From Candidatus Omnitrophota bacterium (GTDB lineage Bacteria > Omnitrophota > Gorgyraeia > Gorgyraeales > Gorgyraeaceae), in the NCBI GenBank assembly GCA_026387215.1, contig JAPLMC010000046.1, forward strand, positions 1 through 5,712: a stretch of 5,712 nucleotides of DNA. Direction: 5' to 3'. Made by a program: the position numbers and the translations under genes. The notes under the pieces are model-generated. The model saw nothing but the letters and a program-made list of their open reading frames with translations. It was not told the origin of the DNA and did no database searches. The stretch's first letter is position 1, and the number at the start of each line of letters is the position of its first letter. This document shows, piece by piece, positions 1 through 5,417 of the stretch.

Positions 1-285
1 TACTATTATTCCGCAGGATAAATACCTGCTCATCGCTCCTGAAACAGCCAGGTCATTTACTGTGCCGCACACTGAAAGCTTTCCTATATCGCCTCCTGGA
101 AAAAATAAAGGCTTAACAACAAACGAATCAGTAGTATAAGCCAGCTTCTTCGTTCTGAAATTTAGAAACGCGGCATCGCCCAGTTTATTCAAAAGAGGAT
201 TATCCAGATTTTTTATTATTAAATCTTTTATAAGATCATGCATCATTTTTCCGCCGCTTCCATGCGAAAGAGTTATAGTTTTCAT
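1..285 (-). CDS. hypE: HypE, hydrogenase maturation protein (carbamoyl dehydratase), N-terminal part only
   Basis: Ninety-five codons are visible from an ATG at 285 to the window edge; the rest of the gene lies outside. In this family HypE accepts a carbamoyl group from HypF on its C-terminal cysteine and uses ATP to dehydrate it to thiocyanate, the source of the cyanide ligands of the [NiFe] site. The sequence shows the family's N-terminal signatures in order: SHGSGGK near residues 7-13, a GDAA segment, a TTDSFVV stretch, the PLFFPGGDIGKL block, the CGTVNDLAVSGA nucleotide-binding segment, and RYLSCG at the edge. The catalytic C-terminal cysteine is not in view. The start is supported by the position of the SHGSGG motif and by an ATGA overlap with the frame-restored end of hypD, which suggests translational coupling. 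The ribosome binding site is weak (an AGG about six to seven bases upstream). The identification is firm. Confidence 0.95.
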   Translation of the reverse strand, partial: MKTITLSHGSGGKMMHDLIKDLIIKNLDNPLLNKLGDAAFLNFRTKKLAYTTDSFVVKPLFFPGGDIGKLSVCGTVNDLAVSGAMSRYLSCGIIV

Positions 286-395
286 TTTTTACCTGGGCTG
301 TACTTGTAATATGCAGCGCACGCGCCTTCGCTAGAAACCATGCAAGCGCCCTGCGGATTTAGAGGGGTGCATCTTTTAGAAAATAATTTGCATTC
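282..395 (-). pseudogene. hypD: Detached C-terminal segment of HypD in a shifted frame
   Basis: Reading codons from 395 down to a TGA at 284-282 gives 37 residues that match the HypD C-terminus almost ideally: EC-KLFSKRCTPLNPQGAC, then MVSSEGACAAYYKY. These hold four cysteines of the C-terminal iron-sulfur region. This frame is -1 (equivalently +2) relative to the upstream hypD frame. Its TGA overlaps the hypE ATG as ATGA, the arrangement expected for an intact hypD-hypE junction. In HypD proteins I recall, about ten residues separate CxCG from the (E/D)C that follows; here only 11 bases separate them, a deficit near 19 bases. It is therefore a piece of hypD cut off by a small deletion, or by a sequencing or assembly error, and not an independent gene. 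Confidence 0.9.
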
Positions 396-1357
396 AACAA
401 TACGCTGCCGCATATGCACCTTTTGTCCACGCTTGTTTTTACATCTGGTAAATCCATATTTTTCTCGACATCAAAATTCCTGTATGCTTTGCTCAAAACA
501 AGGCCGCTATTTTTTATAACCCCAATACCCCTCCAGTCTGAATCGTTTATTGAAAAAACTTCATGAATCAAACGAAGCGCCATGATATTGCCTGAGGCCT
601 TAACCACTCGACTGTATTGATTTTCAACCTTTGCCTTTTTTGATTTAACCTGCCTTACCAACATCAATATGGATTGCAGTATATCGAGCGGCTCAAAGCC
701 GGACACTACGCACGGCATGCTATATTTTTTGCAAATCACCCCATAAGGTTTCATTCCTATAATAGCGCTGACATGGGCCGGACATAAAAATCCATTTATA
801 TTCACTTCTTTATCTTTTGCCAAAAGTTCCATCGCGTAAGGCATTGTCTTGTGCCCGGAATATATAAAAAAGTTTTTCAATTTTTTCTTTTTTGCATATT
901 TTACGCTAGCCGCAACAGTCGGAACAGTTGTCTCGAACCCTATCCCCAAAAATATTATTTTTTTATTCTGATTTTTTTCCGCAAACTGAACAGCGTCCAA
1001 AGGCGAGTATGCAATTCTCACTTTGCCTTTTGACTTTTGCTTTAGAAGGCTGGATCTGGAGCCAGGAACTTTTAACATATCTCCGAAACTAAATACTATA
1101 ATATTTTCAATATCTGCTATAGCTATTGCTCTATCGATATAATTCTTTGGGGTAACGCATACAGGACACCCCGGGCCGGAAATAAGCCTCACATTATCCG
1201 GAAGCATTTTTCTTATGCCAAATCGTTCAACAGCCATTGTATGAGTGCCACATACTTCCATGAAACTTACTGGCTTAAGGCCATTGGCCTCTCTTTGTAT
1301 AAGCTCGGATATTTTAGTTGCTACAGCCATATTTCTAAATTCGTCTATATATTTCAT
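359..1357 (-). CDS. hypD: HypD, Fe(CN)2CO assembly scaffold, frameshifted near the 3' end
   Basis: HypD works with HypC as the scaffold on which the Fe(CN)2CO group of [NiFe]-hydrogenase is built, in the cytoplasm. The 332-residue open frame carries the family blocks: VCGTHTMAVERFGIRKML with C36, GPGCPVCVTP with C64 and C67, GIGFETTVPT, YSGHKTMPYAM, FLCPAHVSAIIGMKPYG, VVSGFEPLDI, and the CICG pair C314/C316. After CICGSVL the frame turns into non-conserved residues and stops with TAA at 361-359. The rest of the family's cysteine-rich C-terminus lies just downstream in another frame (separate entry). The open frame is therefore shorter than the usual roughly 360-375 residues and lacks conserved cysteines that help hold the 4Fe-4S cluster. 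The ATG at 1357 overlaps the hypC stop by ATGA and has a GGAAGA ribosome binding site at 1369-1364. Family identity is certain; whether this copy makes working protein is not. Confidence 0.95.
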   Translation of the reverse strand: MKYIDEFRNMAVATKISELIQREANGLKPVSFMEVCGTHTMAVERFGIRKMLPDNVRLISGPGCPVCVTPKNYIDRAIAIADIENIIVFSFGDMLKVPGSRSSLLKQKSKGKVRIAYSPLDAVQFAEKNQNKKIIFLGIGFETTVPTVAASVKYAKKKKLKNFFIYSGHKTMPYAMELLAKDKEVNINGFLCPAHVSAIIGMKPYGVICKKYSMPCVVSGFEPLDILQSILMLVRQVKSKKAKVENQYSRVVKASGNIMALRLIHEVFSINDSDWRGIGVIKNSGLVLSKAYRNFDVEKNMDLPDVKTSVDKRCICGSVLLNANYFLKDAPL

Positions 1358-1563
1358 TGCAATTCTTCCAGTATTTTTAATGTCTCTTCTGCTTTTACAG
1401 TATCTAATTTCTCTATCGCAAAACCTGCGTGCACAATTACATAATCGCCTATTTTAGGATTTTTCAAAAAATTAATACCTATCGTACGCTGAATCCCTCC
1501 GCTTGATACAACTGCTCTATCTAAAGTTATTTTCAAAATCTTCATAGGTACAGCTAAACACAT
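1354..1563 (-). CDS. hypC: HypC/HupF-family hydrogenase assembly chaperone
   Basis: This is a small chaperone that carries the iron centre with HypD and delivers it to the hydrogenase large-subunit precursor. The 69-residue protein starts MCLAVPMKI, the diagnostic HypC N-terminus in which Cys2 is exposed after removal of the initiator methionine and binds iron and the HypD cysteine. The middle shows the usual small beta-barrel pattern, including a GDYVIVHAGFAIEKLD stretch. The C-terminal EEAxxTLK-type helix is present as AEETLKILEEL. Length is typical for the family (about 70-95). A strong AGGAG ribosome binding site lies at 1574-1570, inside the end of hypF, six bases before the ATG. The gene follows hypF by one base and overlaps hypD by ATGA, so the three are almost certainly cotranscribed and coupled. 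HybG-type paralogues look the same, and one copy cannot be told from the other here. Confidence 0.97.
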   Translation of the reverse strand: MCLAVPMKILKITLDRAVVSSGGIQRTIGINFLKNPKIGDYVIVHAGFAIEKLDTVKAEETLKILEELQ

Positions 1564-1564
1564 A

Positions 1565-2701
1565 TTAAACTCCTGCCAGCACTGCCTGCCCTAATGAAAT
1601 ACCACCGTCATGCGTTGGAATATTTTTATGCACGTAGATATTAAATCCTTCATCTTCCAGCATTGGCTTTATATTTCGGCTCAAATACTTGTTTTGAAAA
1701 ACTCCTCCGCTGAAACAGACTTTATTTATTTTGTATTTTTTTCTCAAAAGTTTACATACATCTTTTATCATATCGCAAATGGCATTATGAAATTTCAAAG
1801 AAATTTCCGATTGCTTAAAATCATTTTTCAAATCTTTAACAATGCCTCCTATTACAGGCTCCCAATCTATCAACACAACGTCATTCTCATTTTTATATTT
1901 AAAATTATACTTCCCTTCTGCTATGGGATGTTTTACGCCCTGTATTATTTCTTCCAGCCTGATTGCTGCTTCACCTTCGTATCTTGCAAAACCGCATATC
2001 CCGATAAGCGCTGAAACACCGTCAAACAGCCTGCCCATACTAGAAGCTAAAGGCGCATTTATTTTTTTATCTATCATCTGACTCAACATGTCACTGCGAG
2101 AAACAGACTGTTCTAATCGAAACTGAAATAAGCTACGAAGCAACTTCATATTGCCTCTATATATTCCATACAAATAGCTGAAAGCCATTCTCCAAGGCTC
2201 TTTAATACAGGCTTCGCCTCCAGGCATTGGGATATATTTTAAATGCGCAGCCCTTTTAAATCCCTTCATACTTCCTACAAAAAATTCCCCTCCCCATATA
2301 TTTCCATCTCTTCCAAAACCAGTCCCATCAAACGCAACCCCTATTACTCTGCCTTTTATATTATTATCAACCGCGCAGCTCGCTATATGCGCCTCATGAT
2401 GCTGTATCCTCTTTACTATATACCCTTTGCTCTTTGCAAAATTATCTGCATATTTAGTAGCTGCATATTCTGGATGCAAGTCACATGCGACAATCCCTGG
2501 TTTTATTTTTAGTTTTTTCTGTAACTTTTTTATGCCTCCTTCGAATCTTTTAAAATTCTCAAGATCACTCAGGTCGCCTCCAAAATCCGACACCCAGGCG
2601 AAATTATCTTTTGCAAAACAAATAGCGCTCTTAGACTGAGCCCCTAAAGCCAAAACAGCTCTCTTCATTCTATAAGGTAAAATCATCTCCGTATAATTCA
2701 T
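1565..2701 (-). CDS. hypF: HypF C-terminal (Kae1-like) carbamoyltransferase domain as a stand-alone protein
   Basis: Full HypF (about 750 residues) has an acylphosphatase domain, zinc fingers, a YrdC-like domain and a Kae1-like domain; it makes carbamoyl-adenylate and passes the carbamoyl group to HypE. This 378-residue protein covers only the Kae1-like transferase part. Visible motifs are LALGAQSKSA near residues 17-26, CDLHPEYAATKYA at 73-85, QHHEAH at 100-105 with H101 and H105 as the expected metal ligands, FDGTGFGRDGNIWGGEF, the SSMGRLFDGVSALIG block, YEGEAAIRLE, CFSGGVFQN, and THDGGISLGQA at the end. Nothing resembling the N-terminal half lies upstream, because the MetE-like gene ends 47 bases away. 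The ATG at 2701 has a well-placed GGAG site, so the protein appears to start here by design or long-standing rearrangement. It heads the hyp block. Identification of the domain is firm; full HypF activity would need a separate YrdC-like partner. Confidence 0.93.
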   Translation of the reverse strand: MNYTEMILPYRMKRAVLALGAQSKSAICFAKDNFAWVSDFGGDLSDLENFKRFEGGIKKLQKKLKIKPGIVACDLHPEYAATKYADNFAKSKGYIVKRIQHHEAHIASCAVDNNIKGRVIGVAFDGTGFGRDGNIWGGEFFVGSMKGFKRAAHLKYIPMPGGEACIKEPWRMAFSYLYGIYRGNMKLLRSLFQFRLEQSVSRSDMLSQMIDKKINAPLASSMGRLFDGVSALIGICGFARYEGEAAIRLEEIIQGVKHPIAEGKYNFKYKNENDVVLIDWEPVIGGIVKDLKNDFKQSEISLKFHNAICDMIKDVCKLLRKKYKINKVCFSGGVFQNKYLSRNIKPMLEDEGFNIYVHKNIPTHDGGISLGQAVLAGV

Positions 2702-2706
2702 GCTAT

Positions 2707-2710
2707 CTCC
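2707..2710 (-). promoter_or_regulatory. Ribosome binding site of the hypF domain gene
   Basis: The minus strand reads GGAG five bases before the ATG at 2701. It matters because it supports a true translation start at the beginning of the Kae1-like domain, so the missing N-terminal half of HypF is not explained by a misplaced start. Confidence 0.75.
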
Positions 2711-2752
2711 ATAATCTTAACAAAACTACAATGTCACTTTTGTCAAGATTAT
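2711..2752 (-). repeat. 15-bp inverted repeat (hairpin) between the MetE-like gene and hypF
   Basis: The arms 2711-2725 and 2738-2752 pair over 15 positions, with one G-U pair on the minus-strand RNA and a 12-base loop. The upstream arm includes the TAA stop of the MetE-like gene (2751-2749). It is AT-rich and no U-run follows the downstream arm, so it is not a classical intrinsic terminator. A TTGACA that could act as a -35 box lies in the upstream arm (2746-2741), but no good -10 sits 17 bases on. It may act as an mRNA-processing or stability element, a weak terminator, or an operator separating the two transcription units. The function is inference. Confidence 0.6.
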
Positions 2753-3798
2753 TGCATTGCTTTTAGTAGCTTTCCCAGATTAGAAAGTTTATCGACTATA
2801 TCCCCTGTAAGATTTTCGGATAGCGTACCCATTCCGCAGCTTGGGGTAAGGAGTGAATTTTGTATTATCAAAGCTCTGTCTATGGATTTTTTCTCCAGAT
2901 TTTTTATCTGTAAATTCAGCCTCTCAAAAAGAGACCTGCTTGTTTCTTTTAGTACGGCATCAGAAGTAGGCACAATGCCCCACGCCAGATATCCTCCTCT
3001 TTTTAAAAATTTATCTATGTCTTTAGAATAAAGTGAAAGGTTATCCGCATATAAATATGCGTCAAAATTTATAATATCTACCTTTGTTTCCGCGATCATT
3101 GACCAGTCTGTATTGCCGCAGCAATGTATACCGGCCGCTGCGCCTTTTGAATGAATCCCGTCTATGACAGAATCCAGCATAGATATAACATCCTCTCTTT
3201 TTATATTCACAAAACTGGACCCAAAACTAGTAAGATAAGGTTCATCTATAAAAATTATAACCTTCTCCGTTAAGGGTTTCAGCCTATCGATCTGCCATAC
3301 AGCTTTTATCTCCAGCAGTTTAACAAGCGCTTCCTTCAGGCTTTCGTTATAAATAATGGATTTCCCGGCTTCGTCAGTCACTCCGAGGCCAAAGCTTACA
3401 GGCCCTGTGATATGGCCTTTTACATACTCCAGTTTATGCTTCTTGGCCTCTTTGATAAAGCTGTAAAAACCTTCCGTATATTCTTCCGTAATTCCGAATG
3501 AATCATAACTCCCGGAAATATACGCCTCGTATATCCTCGCCAATTCTTCGCTCAGATCCTTAGAGCTGTCGACGTGGATAGTCTTTTTTTTCTCATCTAT
3601 AACAAGCCCAGGCAAGCCTTGGCTAAACTGGCTGTACATATTTTCTTTGAAACTTCTTTTTGGAAGCTGGGGCCAGAAAGGTATATCAAACGTATTGAAT
3701 ATCCACTCTACGCTTTTGGCTGCATCAACATATGGCAGGCTTCCTATGCCTAATGTAAGAAACTTATTGTTTATTTTCATAGGTTTATATTTTAACAT
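2749..3798 (-). CDS. MetE/UROD-superfamily protein (methionine synthase-like methyltransferase barrel)
   Basis: The 349-residue protein looks like a single TIM barrel of the cobalamin-independent methionine synthase/uroporphyrinogen decarboxylase superfamily. It shows an N-terminal GSLPY at 19-23, the block FWPQLPKRSF with ENMYSQFSQGLPG at 41-64, KGHITGPVSF at 127-136, DEP at 185-187, GIHCCGNTDW at 223-232, WGIVPT, and TPSCGMGT at 318-325. H225, C227 and C321 sit where MetE places zinc ligands that bind the thiol substrate. D246 occupies the rough position of the MetE glutamate ligand. MetE proper is about 750 residues with two barrels, so this is a core catalytic barrel only. The methyl donor and acceptor are unknown, and a corrinoid partner is possible. 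The first ATG has a GGAG site four bases upstream; the in-frame ATG at 3780 has none. Superfamily membership is firm, specific reaction is not. Confidence 0.85.
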   Translation of the reverse strand: MLKYKPMKINNKFLTLGIGSLPYVDAAKSVEWIFNTFDIPFWPQLPKRSFKENMYSQFSQGLPGLVIDEKKKTIHVDSSKDLSEELARIYEAYISGSYDSFGITEEYTEGFYSFIKEAKKHKLEYVKGHITGPVSFGLGVTDEAGKSIIYNESLKEALVKLLEIKAVWQIDRLKPLTEKVIIFIDEPYLTSFGSSFVNIKREDVISMLDSVIDGIHSKGAAAGIHCCGNTDWSMIAETKVDIINFDAYLYADNLSLYSKDIDKFLKRGGYLAWGIVPTSDAVLKETSRSLFERLNLQIKNLEKKSIDRALIIQNSLLTPSCGMGTLSENLTGDIVDKLSNLGKLLKAMQ

Positions 3799-3802
3799 CT
3801 TA

Positions 3803-3806
3803 CTCC
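3803..3806 (-). promoter_or_regulatory. Ribosome binding site of the MetE-like gene
   Basis: The minus strand reads GGAG four bases before the ATG at 3798. This favours that start over the second in-frame ATG six codons on, which has only AT-rich sequence before it. Confidence 0.65.
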
Positions 3807-3853
3807 ATATCGGTCAATCCACTAATTCCTTAATCAATTTTGTCCCAGTAGAT

Positions 3854-3896
3854 TTACCTCGCGAAGTGAAGCAGCGGAGGCAAAATTCAGAGGTAA
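3854..3896. repeat. Small palindromic repeat abutting the comEC stop codon
   Basis: A 43-base segment is bounded by the inverted pair TTACCTC (3854-3860) and GAGGTAA (3890-3896). Inside, CCTCGC (3857-3862) can pair with GC-GAGG (3871-3880 region) around GAAGTGAAGCA. Its GCGAAGTGA core (3861-3869) is also found, reversed, in the repeat inside comEC (4905-4897). It begins at the base next to the comEC stop and lies in the otherwise unannotated 98-base spacer. The base composition is richer in G and C than its surroundings. It looks like a dispersed intergenic palindrome. It could also act as a weak terminator, though no T-run follows. Confidence 0.6.
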
Positions 3897-5399
3897 TTAT
3901 ACATTAAAATGACCGAACTTTATCGCCGCAAAAAACTCTGCCAGAAAAAATATAACATTCGCCAGGATATTATTAAAACTTGATATAAAAGATCCGATAA
4001 ATGGCATCCATCCTAATGCAACAAAACATAAACCTCCTATCATCAATATAAACATTAGTGGAACTATCAAAATATTAGAAATAATAGCTATCGGCGTAGC
4101 CATCTTAAAATAATATATAATAAGAGGGAACGTGCCTATCGTTGCAGAGATTGAAATTGCCAGCGGTTCCAGCAAATATTTCATGATATAAAAATTCCAA
4201 TCCTTTTTTACAAACCTCATTAATTTCGGCATAAAATATACCATTGACCATACTGCTGTAAATGAAAGTTGAAACCCTACATCAAAAACATCCTTTGGAT
4301 TTATTACAAGTATAATAAGAGCTGCTGTGCCGAGAGAATTATACGCATCCACCGGCCTCCCTAACAACCTGCCTGTTAAAAAAACAATACACATAATAGT
4401 AGCCCTTACTACAGATGCGCTTGAGCCTGTAAGCATCATCAGAAATATCAAAGACAGCATGGTCAGTATATAATAAATCTCTCTTTTCAGCCTTAAAAGC
4501 TTGAATAAAAATAAAAATGCGCCTGCAAGAAGCGCCACATTTAAACCGCTTATCGCAAGTATATGCATTGTACCTGAATTTCGAAAGGATTCTTGCAAGC
4601 GTTTAGGCAGTTCAGAACGATCACCAAGTAAAATTGCCCTTAAGAAAGCTCCGCTCTCAAGTGGCATCTTTTCAAGAAATTGGTTTTTAAACTTATCTCG
4701 GACAAAATAGGCAAATCTTAAGATATTATTTACTTTGTAATTATGCTCTAAAAATATTACATTTTTCTCCGATACATTTATAATTGCAAAAATGTTCTGA
4801 TTTTCCAAATATTTGCGGTAATCAAAGTTAACTTTGTCATTGCGAGATTGAGAAGTAATAGAGGAAATTTTTTCTTTTCTGAAATTACTTCGTCGCTCAC
4901 TTCGCTCTCTCCTCGCAATAACGCCTGCGAATGGCCTCTTTATTACCCCCTTTACAAACAACCTATCTCCATATTGATAATCTTTTTCTGTCTGTATTCT
5001 GATTAGCGCCAGGCCAGTTATTCTTAAGCCATCTATACTTTCTAATTCAAAAATATACTTTGAGTTGACTTTCCCATAATAAGCCACTCTTGTCTCAATA
5101 GGGCTTTTTATAATGCCTGTAATTTCTGCTTTAACTTTATCTTTTCCCAAAAAGCGGCTTATATGATCTGGCGGAAATATATTGGAATTTAAATATAAAA
5201 GCGAACCAAGAGAGATTATTGATAAATATAAAAATATTTTTGAAATCTTAAGGAATTTTAAAAATATTATGGTAGATAAAATAAAAGTTAAAAACAGTAT
5301 GAATACGGGGGTAAACTTTAATAAATTTGAGAGATATGCTGCTAAAAATATGCCTATGATAAAAAAAATACAGATTGCAGCAAGTGGTCTTTTATTCAC
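3897..5399 (-). CDS. comEC: ComEC/Rec2-family DNA-uptake channel protein, short form without the beta-lactamase-like domain
   Basis: ComEC forms the inner-membrane channel for single-stranded DNA in natural transformation. The 500-residue protein starts with two or three hydrophobic segments (about 6-23, 29-47 and 55-71), then a soluble OB-like DUF4131 region (about 88-215) and a polytopic Competence domain from about 228 to the end. Diagnostic motifs are FLRAILLGDRSELP at 252-265, the NSGTMHILAISGLNVALLAG block at 274-291, and the VVRAT..C segment. It stops just after the Competence domain, so the metallo-beta-lactamase-like domain of the usual 700-800-residue protein is absent; that form is known in several lineages. 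Residues 160-188 are encoded by an inserted palindromic repeat (separate entry). The start is a GTG with no evident ribosome binding site, and an in-frame TAG seven codons upstream prevents a longer start. No pilus genes are in view. Confidence 0.92.
   Translation of the reverse strand: MNKRPLAAICIFFIIGIFLAAYLSNLLKFTPVFILFLTFILSTIIFLKFLKISKIFLYLSIISLGSLLYLNSNIFPPDHISRFLGKDKVKAEITGIIKSPIETRVAYYGKVNSKYIFELESIDGLRITGLALIRIQTEKDYQYGDRLFVKGVIKRPFAGVIARRERSERRSNFRKEKISSITSQSRNDKVNFDYRKYLENQNIFAIINVSEKNVIFLEHNYKVNNILRFAYFVRDKFKNQFLEKMPLESGAFLRAILLGDRSELPKRLQESFRNSGTMHILAISGLNVALLAGAFLFLFKLLRLKREIYYILTMLSLIFLMMLTGSSASVVRATIMCIVFLTGRLLGRPVDAYNSLGTAALIILVINPKDVFDVGFQLSFTAVWSMVYFMPKLMRFVKKDWNFYIMKYLLEPLAISISATIGTFPLIIYYFKMATPIAIISNILIVPLMFILMIGGLCFVALGWMPFIGSFISSFNNILANVIFFLAEFFAAIKFGHFNV
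4836..4922. repeat. 87-bp palindromic repeat inserted in frame within comEC
   Basis: The ends GTCATTGCGAG (4836-4846) and CTCGCAATAAC (4912-4922) are inverted copies matching at 10 of 11 positions. An inner pair, GAAGTAAT (4852-4859) and ATTACTTC (4884-4891), continues the hairpin. The right side (4891-4922) reads CGTCGCTCACTTCGCTC... and resembles, from memory, a common dispersed bacterial palindrome built on CATTGCGAG and GCGAAGCGACGAAG. The length is 29 codons exactly, so the comEC frame is kept. The encoded stretch is highly charged and unlike the rest of the protein (VIARRERSERRSNF, then SITSQSRND). It interrupts the DUF4131 region just before FDYRKYL, where relatives usually have a short NPGG-type loop. 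Confidence 0.8.
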
Positions 5400-5417
5400 G
5401 ATAGAATAAAAATATTG

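Noticed and set aside
359..412. Programmed -1 ribosomal frameshifting to join the two hypD frames
   Set aside because: A CTA AAA G stretch could allow partial -1 re-pairing, but a shift there would skip the conserved EC residues and keep the non-conserved ones before it. The spacing deficit of about 19 bases fits a deletion better.
851..1033. Plus-strand open frames inside hypD, hypF, comEC and other genes
   Set aside because: They are antisense to genes with clear family motifs, show no recognisable domains and have low-complexity composition expected from AT-rich complement strands.
2718..2746. Promoter for hypF using TTGACA at 2746-2741
   Set aside because: The -35 is perfect, but the 17-base position holds TTGTTA, which matches the -10 consensus at one position only. 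The nearest reasonable -10, TAAGAT, is too far downstream.
3789..3817. Promoter-like TTGACC, 17 bases, TAAAAT on the minus strand
   Set aside because: The match is good, but it overlaps the start codon of the MetE-like gene, whose first ATG has a proper GGAG site. It would only make sense for a leaderless start at the ATG at 3780. Such matches are frequent by chance in AT-rich DNA.
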